Position numbers and translations under genes: made by a program
In this document: in pieces, positions 21,047-30,983 of the stretch
How the letters are laid out: every line of letters starts with the position of its first letter
How positions within the stretch are numbered: the first letter of the stretch is position 1
DNA from: Azorinus chamasolen
Taxonomy: Eukaryota > Mollusca > Bivalvia > Cardiida > Solecurtidae
NCBI GenBank assembly: GCA_963576725.1
Contig: OY755240.1
Coordinates: 56,730,633-56,794,632 of the forward strand
Reading direction: 5' to 3'
DNA length: 64,000 bases
Notes under the pieces: generated by a model
The model's database searches: none
Seen by the model: only the letters and a program-made list of their open reading frames with translations
Told to the model about the DNA's origin: nothing

Positions 21047-21369
21047 CATTTTTGTTCTATCAAGCTATTTATTCATTTGGTGCTTAAAAAGAAACTGGCT
21101 CAAACTTTTATTTTCACTAATTGAAAGTGAAAACTCAATGTGTCTTATGGTTTTTGTTTCAACAGTGAATTGTAAACATACATCGACAAATATTGAAGAA
21201 TAGGATAACAGAAATAAAATCAATTTTAACAGAATTATGGTTTGTTTTGTCCCTTTTCAGTTCCACCAAGTAATATTCAAAAAGCACATTTCAAGCTGGA
21301 TTTTTCACATACTGAAAATCATTTGTTTATAAAAGAGGCTCTTTTAGTAAAAATGGCCACTTACAAAAT
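21047..21369. other. Intergenic, nothing recognised
   Basis: AT-rich. Confidence 0.4.
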
Positions 21370-21548
21370 TACACCCTTTCCCTGATGGATTCTTGCAAGA
21401 AATCTTCATGAATATTTATTGGCTAAATGTTTATAATGGTATATGAGGAAAGCAGGAGTTTTTGACCATGACAGAAACTGTAGAATCGGATAAGCAAATG
21501 GAACAGATCCTGCTTTCGGTATCTCTGCTTGCAAAGGTGTTCATGACT
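21370..21548 (-). mobile_element. TTAA-A fragment
   Basis: accctttccctgatggattc left; catgacagaaactgtagaat interior; hairpin mostly lost. Confidence 0.6.
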
Positions 21549-21623
21549 ATCAGCCAAAAGCTGCCTAATGCAGGACAAAAATACAGCAAACTCCTTAGCG
21601 TTCTGCAGAATATCTCTCCCACA

Positions 21624-21848
21624 TTAACCCTTTCCTCCATAAATACGCCTTTCTACGACTGTAATAGTCACTTTATGAAACCAGTGATAAATAGAGCATT
21701 TGCTCCATAGGAGCAAATGCTCTATATATCACAATGGTTTCAAATCTACACAATTCTGAAATTTTCCTTTTCTCTAATTAATGCTCCTTTTCGGTAGATT
21801 TATTCAGAGAGGTAGGATCTAAAAATAGCCTATGAGGGAATGGGTTAT
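21624..21848 (-). mobile_element. TTAA-B MITE
   Basis: TTAACCCTTTCCTCCATAAA to GAGGGAATGGGTTAT; hairpin centre tttgctccataggagcaaa. Confidence 0.85.
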
Positions 21849-21970
21849 GCTAACAGGTCTTAAAAATTTTCCTTTTCTCTAATTAATGCTCCTTTTCGGT
21901 AGATTTATTCAGAGAGGTAGGATCTAAAAATAGCCTATGAGGGAATGGGTTACGCTAACAGGTCTTAAAA
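21761..21970. repeat. 105-bp tandem duplication of a B end
   Basis: The B right part from attttccttttctctaatta through ggtcttaaaa occurs twice, at 21761 and 21866, with one difference seen (ttatgc/ttacgc). Confidence 0.92.
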
Positions 21971-22082
21971 AACCCTGACTTGACCTCTTTTCAGTTCCTG
22001 TATTTATATCATTTTTGCATCACCCACTGTGAGCAGGGCAACACTTTACTGTTTTACAACATGAATTTTGGAATATTCATTA

Positions 22083-22290
22083 TAAACCTTTTACTCCATA
22101 AATGTCTTTTAACACCATTGCAAACAGAAATCCAGGATCAGACTGTAGGAGTCGTCTGATCGGTATCTGTTGTGTGTGCTTATGAAAGAATACAGATCTG
22201 AATTTTGCCGTTTCTGGTCAAAATGTCTTCATATACCATTATAATTCGGCTCTAATATTCTTGATAACTTTATTTCATGGAGTAAATGGC
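22083..22290 (+). mobile_element. TTAA-A MITE, degraded
   Basis: taaaccttttactccataaa left, catggagtaaatgg right; hairpin shortened. Confidence 0.65.
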
Positions 22291-22485
22291 GAGCTAGATT
22301 GCCATGAAGGCCTGTGAACAAGGGAATAAATTTGACCATTTCAGAAACTGTAGAATCGGATCAATATCTAATTTGAGTCTACACTGCAAAGGTGTTATAA
22401 GACATACTTCTTGGTCTGTCATACTTTCAGCAGGTGACAAATGTGCTTTCAAACGCAGAATGGCTTTATGGGTTTGAATTTTTTT

Positions 22486-22622
22486 TTAACCCTTTCCTTC
22501 ATTTAAACATGTTTTCACACAGTTGCAAACAGAGTAGACAGAGTCAGATCAGGGTGTGCTCTATTTGCTAATGGAATTTGAAAGATGTTTCTTTACTTTC
22601 TAAAATGGATATAAAGGGTTAA
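22486..22622 (+). mobile_element. TTAA-A2 MITE, internally deleted
   Basis: TTAACCCTTTCCTTCATT to TATAAAGGGTTAA; 137 bp, lacks the hairpin centre and most of the right half. Confidence 0.8.
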
Positions 22623-22880
22623 CTTAAAGCAAATTATCTTCCATAAAACTTATAATATTCCAATTTCTAATGATATATTTTTCATCTGAAACTTTGTATG
22701 AATTCTTATTTAATGGATGCCAGTTAGATGTAAACTGAATTCATATACACTAACATGACATACAAACTGGAAGAATTGGGGGGCCTTGTTGCACTGGGAC
22801 ATGATGTTGAAAACCGCTTCTTTCTTAGAAGGATGTGAAAAATCTATTTTGAGGACATCTGGCACTAGAATATTATCAGC
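22623..22880. other. Intergenic, nothing recognised
   Basis: AT-rich. Confidence 0.4.
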
Positions 22881-23103
22881 TTAACCCATTCCCTCATAGG
22901 CTATTTTTAGACCCAACCTCTTTGAATAAATCTACTGAAAAGGAGCATTTAATAGCAAAAAGGAAAATTTTAGAATTGTGTAGGATTGAAACCATTGTGA
23001 TAAATTGAGCATTTGCTCCTATGGAGCAAATGCTCTATTTACCACAATGGTTTCAAGAAGTGGTAGAGGCATAGAAAGGCGTATTTATGGAGGAAAGGGT
23101 TAA
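22881..23103 (+). mobile_element. TTAA-B MITE
   Basis: TTAACCCATTCCCTCATAGG to GGAGGAAAGGGTTAA; hairpin centre tttgctcctatggagcaaa. Confidence 0.9.
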
Positions 23104-23115
23104 ATCAATAAAAGG

Positions 23116-23302
23116 TTAACCCCCTCATGAATATTCATGTAAGAAATAATTACACCCGGAATATTAATTATTTTATAATTATTCCAAACATCATAGATCA
23201 ATATAATTCTATAAGCAAACCCAGATTAAATTGCTCCTACTGGAGCTGTCTGGTCTGGATCTAGTCCGTTTTCAAAGTCGTATCTATGGAATAAAGGATT
23301 AA
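23116..23302 (-). mobile_element. TTAA-A MITE
   Basis: TTAACCCCCTCATGAATATT to GGAATAAAGGATTAA. Confidence 0.8.
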
Positions 23303-23774
23303 AGAACGTATTTTAATAGCTCCTTCAAACCTTCCTCCATCTTCTGCCATTTTGGCTTTTAGTTTATTTCAAATTCACTAGTTAGCTGTTTTTAACTGCC
23401 ATGCATTGTCTGCAAAAAATTGATTTTTTTGTGATGTGATGCGGAGTTCATTGGCATTTCATCTGGATCAAAACTGTTTGCAAATGCGATCCGAGATTCA
23501 TAGTGTTCAGATGACATTGACTCTATAAATAGGCAGATAGTTTTGACCACGCAACTAAACCACTGTAGAGGTGTGATAAAACATTTGAATTTGTACGTAC
23601 ACATCTTGATCTGAATTCCTCCAAATAAATTGTGCAACAGCAACCTTTTGACCCTGTTATTGATTATTGACTAAAGCAGGTCATGTTTACAAAGTAAACC
23701 ATTATCACCGTCTTATTATAACTGGGACCTAATGTCTACCAACACTTTTTGGTGGTTGGTTAGTTATTGGGGTA
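23303..23774. other. Intergenic, no gene seen
   Basis: Contains a short remnant tttcatctggatcaaaactg (23457-23476), related to tctcatctggatccaaactg at 31377. Confidence 0.4.
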
Positions 23775-23949
23775 TAAGATAAAATGCATAAATTAAAATA
23801 TTTTCAAGAATAACTTCTTTATTTCTCCACCAAACCCTATGTTGTGACCACTCTTTAGAATTGTCTCAGACAATTCTATAGAGTGGTCACAACATAGGGT
23901 TTGGTGGAGAAATGACGATTTTAGAATTTGAGTACACACCTTTATCTGT
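23775..23949. mobile_element. hAT-like D MITE
   Basis: Near-perfect palindrome at 23822-23913 (tttctccaccaaaccctatg arm) plus arms ending aagataaaatgc and cacacctttatctg. Confidence 0.8.
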
Positions 23950-24248
23950 AGTTCTGGTATAACAATAATTGGTAAATAAAGCACCACAAGAAGCATTCAT
24001 TATTCAGTGTTTTTAATTGCACCAATTTTAACAATCACTGTACATTGTATGAACAATTTTGCCCACAAAAGAAAGCACTGTTGGGCATAGCACTTAACTA
24101 TAATTTCAGAAAAGTTGAATGAAACTGATGTAGTGTTCTATTTCATTTTTCTGAGACAATGCCAATATCTTGCCTGGCCATATGAGTGGGTTTTCCAGCA
24201 GCCTTTAAACTGTGATTCACAGCCTAGGGCATTGTGCAAAATACTGTA
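23950..24248. other. Intergenic, nothing recognised
   Basis: AT-rich. Confidence 0.4.
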
Positions 24249-24456
24249 ACTAGAATAGACTGGTCTTATGTGGCCATCAAAAGGAGGTCTAATTTTGGGT
24301 CTGTTAGGCAGATGGTAGCTTAATGCAGGTCAAAAGTAATGCAGAAAGCTCCTATAGGAGCTTTCTGCATTACTTTTGCCCTGCATTAAGCTACCATCTG
24401 CTTTTTAAGACTCCTATATTCAATAAATGAATGGTTGCTTAGGCTAGGTTCTACTG
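24249..24456. mobile_element. TA-C2 MITE
   Basis: agaatagactggtcttatgt to gctaggttctactg. Hairpin 24309-24403, arms about 45 bp and nearly perfect, centre gctcctataggagc. Confidence 0.88.
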
Positions 24457-24597
24457 TACAGTTTTTCTGCAAACAGAACAGAAGGAACAAAAAGGTAGAA
24501 TTGAGGAAGACCGCATTTTTGCAGTTAACCTTTAAAATATTCAATTGGACATGAAATAATTTCAGTTGAGCAACTGCTTCATTTTGGAGCATATATA

Positions 24598-24827
24598 TTA
24601 ACCCTTTCCTCCATAGGCTATTTTTACACCCAACCTCTTTGAATGAATCTACCAAAAAGGAGCATTTACTAGAGAAACAGAAAATGTTAGAATTGTGTAG
24701 TATTGAAACCACTGTCATAAATAGAGCATTTGCTCCTATGAAGCAAATGCTCTATTTATCACAATGATTTCAAGAAGTGACTATTACAGAGGCGTAGAAA
24801 GGGATATTTATGGAGGAAAGGGTTGAT
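24598..24827 (+). mobile_element. TTAA-B MITE
   Basis: TTAACCCTTTCCTCCATAGG to GGAGGAAAGGGTTGA. Confidence 0.87.
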
Positions 24828-24831
24828 ACTA

Positions 24832-24945
24832 CAGTAAAACCCCTCTAAACCAGAATTCTAGTAGAGGAGACTCACCCTGCATCAAGCTCTCTCCATGACT
24901 GATATTTATACTAAATTGAACGTCCGGTTTAGAGGGGTTTTACTG
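24832..24945. mobile_element. TA-C MITE, hairpin deleted
   Basis: TA-like CAGTAAAACCCCTCTAAAC to TTTAGAGGGGTTTTACTG-TA; 114 bp, only remnants of the central hairpin. Confidence 0.88.
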
Positions 24946-25297
24946 TATATGTATACAATTAGATTTCTGCACACATATTCAAACAAGCTGACATTCAAAC
25001 TGAAGCAATGAAACTTGCTCTACAATGCTTTCTGTCATATCCAGATTGTCCAAGGTTATTCTAATGACTTGAGGAAAGTCATGCTTTTGAAGTTTTTGTC
25101 TTTTTAGCTACCATGATTGCAACTGCAGTTATTTTTGTCAGGGACACCATCCAAAAACTGCAATTAGCATAATGAGTTTCAACAGTTCACGATATTTCAT
25201 GTTACTTGAACATTATCTGGATCTCAGAGCCTCTGATCAAACTATGTTCTTTTCAGTAAATGTTTGTTTGTTTGCTTGTATATGGGCTTGTTGTACT
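24946..25297. other. Intergenic, nothing recognised
   Basis: AT-rich. Confidence 0.4.
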
Positions 25298-25554
25298 TTA
25301 ACCCTTCGCTTGCTATTCGCGTCAATATACCTACCTGTAAATAGTGAAGACCCAGATGAGACAGCTCCTGCAGGAGCTGTCTCATCAGGGTCTGCACTAT
25401 TTACTATTTACAAGTTGAATGTGCAATCAGTGCTTTCCACAGCAGTGATTGCACAGCGAAATACTTGTACACAGTGAAGATATATGTTATTATACAACAG
25501 GGCATGGGTAAAGTAGGAGAAATGTATTTTAAAATTCAGCAAGCGAAGGGTTAA
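25298..25554 (-). mobile_element. TTAA-E MITE with two hairpins
   Basis: TTAACCCTTCGCTTGCT to AGCAAGCGAAGGGTTAA. Hairpin 1 spans about 25338-25405 (centre agctcctgcaggagct). Hairpin 2 at 25421-25454 is gtgcaatca ... tgattgcac. Confidence 0.9.
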
Positions 25555-25803
25555 TCCTTTCCCTATTCAATATTCATGTAAGCTATAATGATATCATAAA
25601 TATTTATTAGTTGAATTTTTTTTATATTGAAAAAAATTTCAAGGGATTTTGTTTTGCTTTGACAAGAGCTAGAATCAGATCTATTTATTGTCTTAAGCAA
25701 ACAGAGCAGACCCTGATCAGACAGCTCCTACAGGAGCCATTTGATCTGGGTCTACTCTGTTTGCAAATGCGTGAAAAAGCACTTATATGAAGGAAAAGGT
25801 TGA
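25551..25803 (-). mobile_element. TTAA-A MITE sharing a TTAA with E
   Basis: TTAATCCTTTCCCTATTC to GAAGGAAAAGGTTGA. It starts in the TTAA that ends the E element. Confidence 0.82.
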
Positions 25804-25839
25804 CAGTATTTCAGTCATATTGTGACATTCAGTTAATTC

Positions 25840-26068
25840 CAGGTAGAGGAATACCCCCGATATTTTTCTCTGCACAAAACAAATTGTATTGTTCTGTGCA
25901 TAGAAGAATACTGGGTAGAACCACTAAACAACAGCAAGCCACCTGGAAGGCTTCCTCACATGAGAATGATGAGGTACCCAAATGCTCAGGTCAGGATTTG
26001 AACCACAGCGGTGAGGGGTGATGTGATTGCCAGTCAAAGGCCATAACCACCCAGCCACAGAGGCCTCT
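25840..26068 (-). mobile_element. tRNA-derived SINE
   Basis: On the - strand: A box TGGCTGGGTGGTTA (26057-26044) and B box GGTTCAAATCC (26004-25994), about 40 bp apart as in tRNA-type Pol III promoters. The body after the B box ends near attcctct (about 25840). No terminal poly-A or clear target duplication seen. Confidence 0.75.
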
Positions 26069-26093
26069 TTCAGAAAATGAATGGAACCAGGTG

Positions 26094-26875
26094 TTTAACC
26101 CTTTACCTGATGAATATTCATGTAAGATATCATGATACCATGAATATTAATTATAGTTTTGGCATTGTCCATGTGTACGACAATGCGTCCTGAAGTCATA
26201 TCTCATGAAATGGTTCGGATTTTTCGATGAAACTTTGTGTAAATGTTCAGTGCCATGAAGAAATGTGACATTGCAAGTACATGTATCACTTATATCGACC
26301 TTGGAACACCCAGAGTTACCGTCCTTTGTTCGCTAACAACTTAACCTTTTTTGTCCGTCCAGAGTCGTTTCTAAAAACCGGTTTGGAGATTTTCTATGAA
26401 ACTTTGTGTTAGTGTTCAATACCATGAGGAAATGTTGCCTTGCAAGAATCACTCACATTGACCTTGAAACACCAGAGTTATGGTCCTTGTTTTGGTGAAA
26501 AACTTCCTCCCTGAACCATATCTCAGAAACAGTTTGGAGTTTTTCTATGAAACTTTGTATAAATGTTAAGTACCATAAAGGAATGTGGGCCTGCAAGTAC
26601 CATTCACATTGGAATACCAGAGCTGTGGCTCTTAGTTGGTGAAAACTTAAACCTTTTTGTCTGTCTGGTCAACAGCTTAATTAAATACTGAGGCCAGCAC
26701 TTGTTTGGCGGGGGATATCAATTCAGTGAATTTGCTTGTTTTATATTGGCATAGCATATGGACATGAATGTTTGGCAATAGCAGAAACTGCAGAAGCACA
26801 TTTATGCTACTTCATTAACTAAGCAGATCAGATGTTTTGTCATCTGATCTGGGTCTACTTTGCAAAGGCATTAAG
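26094..26875 (-). mobile_element. TTAA-A MITE interrupted by R repeat
   Basis: Left part TTAACCCTTTACCTGATG through 26155; right part resumes at about 26753 with ggacatgaatgtttggcaat and the hairpin remnant gcagatcagatgttttgtca. The R-type insert lies between. Confidence 0.6.
26160..26752. repeat. R-type repeat with about 120-170-bp units
   Basis: Three units around tttctatgaaactttgtgt at about 26220, 26390 and 26540, each followed by 'caccagagttatggtcctt'-like text. Confidence 0.6.
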
Positions 26876-27090
26876 CCATTCCAAAATTGGATATTTTAAG
26901 ATCCTACCTCTTTGAATAAATCTAACCAAAAGGAGCATTAACTAGAGAAAAGGAAAATTTCAGAATTGTGTAGTTTTGAAACCATTGTGATAAAAAAAAG
27001 CATATGCTCCTATGGGGCAAATGCTCTAATTATCACAATGGTTTCAGAAAGTGACTTTTACAGAGGCATCAATATGAGGGAATGGGTTAA
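26870..27090 (+). mobile_element. TTAA-B MITE
   Basis: B body and hairpin with an A-rich expansion (gataaaaaaaagcat); right end GAGGGAATGGGTTAA. Confidence 0.8.
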
Positions 27091-27114
27091 AATATGTATC
27101 TATGAGGTAAAAGG

Positions 27115-27330
27115 TTAACCCATTCCCTCATATTGATGCCTCTGCAAAAGTCACATGTTGAAACCATTGTGATAAAAGTATTTGCTCCCATAGGAGCAAA
27201 TGCTCCATTTATCAAAATGGTTTTACACCACAAAATTCTAAAATTTTCCTTTTCTTTAGTAAATGTTTCTATTTGGTAGTTTTATTCAAAGAGGTTGGAT
27301 CTAAAAATAGCCTACGAGGGAATGGGTTAA
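27115..27330 (-). mobile_element. TTAA-B MITE
   Basis: TTAACCCATTCCCTCATATT to GAGGGAATGGGTTAA; the two ends form a 17-bp inverted repeat. Confidence 0.88.
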
Positions 27331-27844
27331 ACCATGATGGACCACTCGACTTTTGAAAATTTATAATTCAGAGGATTCAGCTGGATAAATATCGGGGTAT
27401 ATGCAGAATCTAGAGACAGATTACAAACTGTTTGATTGGTTCTACACTGTAAGCAAAGTCATAAAATTCACTATTACAACCCCATGTGGTTCTGGGCATG
27501 CCATAATGGAACATAAATTGAGACCACTTATTGAGGTTTAACCCTTTATTCCATGAATGCACCTTTCTATGCCTTTGCCAACAGAGTTGACCAAGATCAG
27601 ACGGCTTCTTTAGGAGCCGTCTGATCAGAGTCTGCTATGTTTGCCTTTAGAATAATATAGACTGATTATACAGTTTCTGCCATGGCCAAAACTATTCTTG
27701 TTCATATGCCAAAATAAAATAAGCTAATTTACATTCATGATGTTGTTATTTCTTATCCCAATCCTCCATAGGCTATTTTTAGACCCAATCTCTTTGAATG
27801 AATCTACCCAAAAGGAGCATTTACTAGAGAAAAGGAAAGTGTTA

Positions 27845-29313
27845 GGGTGATTCTTCAAAAAATTGTAATTTTGCCTACAAATTTTTCAAAAACATTTTGC
27901 TCATAAAACCGTTTGCTTAACACGTATACCATAACTATGAACTGTCTTTGACTTATAAAGAGTAATGTCCGTGCTGATTGTTCAATAGAAATTTTTTTTT
28001 TTACATTTTATAAATTGCCAATGACCTGAAAATGTCATTACCGCAACGATGTAAAATTGGACCTCGTTTTATCTTAATATTTAGTTAAAGGGTGTTTATC
28101 GTTCATGATGTGTGTAAATTATGAATATGAATAACGTAATTCTGTTTCTTTTAGTAATACATCTTGCAAAATCAAAAATTGTCTCTTAAGGTGATGGAAA
28201 CAGCTAATTTTTAAGATTTTGATGTATCGAAATTGTCTCCAAAGTCTTACTAAATTTCTTTTAATTAACTAAAAGCATGCTTTATACTAGCTTTAGAACT
28301 AATTTATCGTAAAAGTATACAGTTCAAACATTTCCATTGCTCAACTTTTAAAAAATGGCAAAAAATGCCAAAAAATGAATGAAAAACGTTTCGGTAATGA
28401 CGTTTCGGTAATGACGTTGCGGTAATGACAGCAAAAAGTAAAGCCAAATGGTACTGAATTTATTCAGAAATATTATTTATTTTGTTTTTGGATGAAAGTT
28501 AAAGTCGTATTTTCACAAAATAGTTGTAAGATACCAAAATAATTAAGGGTTATGTCAGTACCGAAACACAGGCCGTTTCGGTAATGACCGTTTCGGTAAT
28601 GACAATTTTGTTTATTTTTCATAATTTCAGGCATTTACCCAATACATGTTTCAATTATTTTATGCATTTAAGCATCGTGTACACACAGCGTATACGACAA
28701 GATCTGTTAACATGAATTTATAGTTCAGCTTGCCTGGTTTGAGGGCGTTTCGGTGCTGACGGCCTAAAAACATAATTAATAGAAATAGATGTTTGGGAGG
28801 CCATTTCTTATAATAGAACTGGGATTGCTAATTCGAAGTGTACCCTATGACGTCAGAAGGGATTTCCCTTAATTTCAAGATAAAATAGGTACAGGCTAAA
28901 ACACCATACCGTTTCGGTACTGACAGGAAATCGAGGGACAAAAATCAGCAGCTGAAAAAAGCCACTAAAGATTAAACTAACAGCTATATTTTGTATTCAT
29001 TCATTCTATGATAATATAATGACATTATCAATAGAGAAAAATTATCAAATTTATGATGATTTAAGGTCAAGATATCTCATTCTATTATGTGTTGTATCAT
29101 GAGGGACATGGGAATTTTGCACCCCCTTTCATATTTCAAACTCGATTCCAAGAAAATGAACATAAATTCTCACTGGTTATCACTATATTCTCACTAAGGT
29201 ATGTCATATTAACTAGGCAAAGATAAAATATTCTTATAAAAGTAAATTTTTATGACTTTTAAATCATGTGAAAGGTGAGGGACAGCATATTACACATTTT
29301 TGAAGAATCACCC
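27845..29313. mobile_element. 1469-bp DNA transposon, non-autonomous, with CGGTAATGAC motifs
   Basis: Terminal inverted repeat GGGTGATTCTTCAAAAA (17 identical bases, then looser similarity). Flanked by the direct repeat GTTA at 27841-27844 and 29314-29317. No long open frame. The interior carries about ten copies of a CGTTTCGGTAATGAC-like motif on both strands. I cannot assign the superfamily. Confidence 0.85.
28034..28925. repeat. Dispersed CGTTTCGGTAATGAC motifs
   Basis: Forward copies near 28386, 28401, 28416 (direct 15-bp tandem), 28572, 28588, 28747 (gtgctgac) and 28910 (gtactgac). Reverse copies near 28034 (gtcattaccgcaacg) and 28554 (gtcagtaccgaaac). Confidence 0.85.
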
Positions 29314-29466
29314 GTTAGAGAATTATGTAGTACTGATACCATTGTGATAAATAGAGCATTTGCTCTTATGGAGCAAATGCTCTATTTATCACAATGGTTT
29401 CAAAAAGAGACATTTACAGAGGCGTATTTAGAAAGGCGTATTTATGAAGGAAAGAGTTAAATGAAT

Positions 29467-30592
29467 ACATGTATATATACGGTGTGCGGTAAAAATGCCA
29501 CAGGTAAAAATGCCTTAGGTAAAAATGCCACAGGTAAAAATGCCACAGGTAAAGTGGTAAAAATGCCTTAGGTAATAATGCCTTAGGTAAATATGCCATA
29601 GATAAAAATGCCACAGTTAAAAAAAAAAATAATAACAAATATTTTTAAATTTATAAAAGGAAGACTGTATAATTTGAAACAATATGTTGTAACATCATTT
29701 CATTATCAATTTTGGTTTATTTTTTTTTTAAATAATTGTATGAAAAATCTTTTTTTTATTTTGGACTCAGACAAAATTTCCAAATATTTGTTATCAAATA
29801 ATGTTTTTATATACCTCTGAAATTTTTTATAATAACAAATACATGTATTTTTAAATTTATATAAAGAAAACTGTATAATTTGAAAAAATATGTTGTACTA
29901 TCATTTCATAATCAATTTTGGTGGTGTCTTGGTCTAATTTTTTGTAAATAATTGTATGAAAATTATTTTTTTATTTGGACTCAGACAAAATTTCCAAATA
30001 TTTGTTATTAAATAATGTTTTTATATACCTCTGGCATTTGAGGGAAGGTGTCTGGGTCAACTCTGTTTAAATAATTTATCGGAAAAATCATAAGAAACAG
30101 GTAGGTAAGATTTCAATATCTATCAAAATCCAGTAACAAACAGAGCAGATCCTGATCAGACTGCTCCTATATAATCTGAGTCTACTATTATAACAATTTT
30201 TTTTCAAAATATAGTTTTCCTTTTATAAATTCAAAAATATTTGTTATTAATTTATTTTTTTATAACTGGCATTTTTAAACACAGTAGACCCAGACACCAC
30301 CCGTCAAATGCCAGAAAATAATAATAAATACTTTTAATTTTGAACATATTTAAATGGTTTTTATACTAAAATTGATTATGAAATGATATTATAACATATT
30401 TTTCAAACTATACAGTTTTCCTTTTATAAATTTAAAAATATGTTATTATTTTTTTTTAACTGTGGCATTTTTACCTATGGCATTTTTACCTAAGGCATTT
30501 TTACCACTTTACCTGTGGCATTTTTACCTGTGGCATTTTTACCTATGGCATATTTACCTGTGGCATTTTTACCTACATTCTATATATACATG
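29467..30592. mobile_element. Inverted element with GGTAAAAATGCC tandem ends
   Basis: Ends CATGTATATATA. Each end carries a tandem of the 13-bp unit aggtaaaaatgcc (29488-29625; inverted at 30464-30572). Internal arms (about 29640-29720, repeated at 29823-29925, inverted at about 30355-30455) pair too. A hairpin fragment of family A lies in the middle (30131-30185). Confidence 0.8.
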
Positions 30593-30639
30593 GAGTAAAA
30601 AGTTAAACACAAACTGAGTATCTGCATCCCTGATTCTCA

Positions 30640-30765
30640 AACAGGTATTGATATCTTATATGTTTATCTCAATGCAAATGAGATGTGGGTCCAGTAACTT
30701 TTCTCCTGCAATGGCGCCATAGAGCCTGTCCAGTGTTGCTGTAAAACCCAACACATGTCAACTAC
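30640..30765 (+). mobile_element. SINE-like tail
   Basis: gcaaatgagatgtgggtcca ... gttgctgtaaaacccaacac, parallel to 18190-18350. Confidence 0.6.
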
Positions 30766-30804
30766 TTAACACAGGCAGTGGTGGATCTGTCAGTGAAATA
30801 CAAC

Positions 30805-30983
30805 TCAGTAGACATCTTTGGTAGCTACAGACTTTGTCACGATGCTTTTAAATGTAGACTGGATGATTTTATACAGTAGGTGATAGGAAGAAGACATTCC
30901 GTGCTGTATTTTTAATCGTTTCCGCAGCTGTGTACTATTTTCCGTGCTACTATCCAGAGACTCTGTACCGCAACATGTGACAA
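30805..30983 (-). CDS. INTS2: INTS2 terminal exon
   Basis: Acceptor gatatttcag then 58 open codons and TGA (30805-30807), in exactly the phase left by exon 34075-34242. Encodes VTCCGTESLDSSTENSTQLR and ends FKSIVTKSVATKDVY. The position and the amphipathic end fit the family's short variable C-terminus, but identity there is low. It has no internal start near its 5' end. Confidence 0.72.

Larger units (their letters stand above)
27755..29460 (+). mobile_element. TTAA-B MITE interrupted by a 1469-bp element
   Basis: Left half tcccaatcctccataggcta up to gtgtta (27844); right half resumes gttagagaattatg (29314) through the B hairpin to GAAGGAAAGAGTTAA. Confidence 0.85.
27538..30606 (+). mobile_element. 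TTAA-A MITE hosting a four-element nest
   Basis: Left TTAACCCTTTATTCCATG with its hairpin. The A sequence is cut after gttatttctta (27759), resumes as atgaata at 29461, is cut again, and ends catggagtaaaaagttaa (TTAA 30603-30606). Inserts: B at 27755-29460, and a GGTAAAAATGCC element at about 29467-30592. Confidence 0.75.

Noticed and set aside
25994..26057. Functional tRNA gene
   Set aside because: A and B boxes are present but the sequence does not fold as a cloverleaf and continues into a SINE body.
27845..29313. Transposase gene in the 1469-bp element
   Set aside because: No frame longer than a few dozen codons on either strand; the element is non-autonomous.
29485..29625. CRISPR-like array (regular short repeats)
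   Set aside because: Units are contiguous 13-bp repeats without spacers, in a eukaryotic transposon end.
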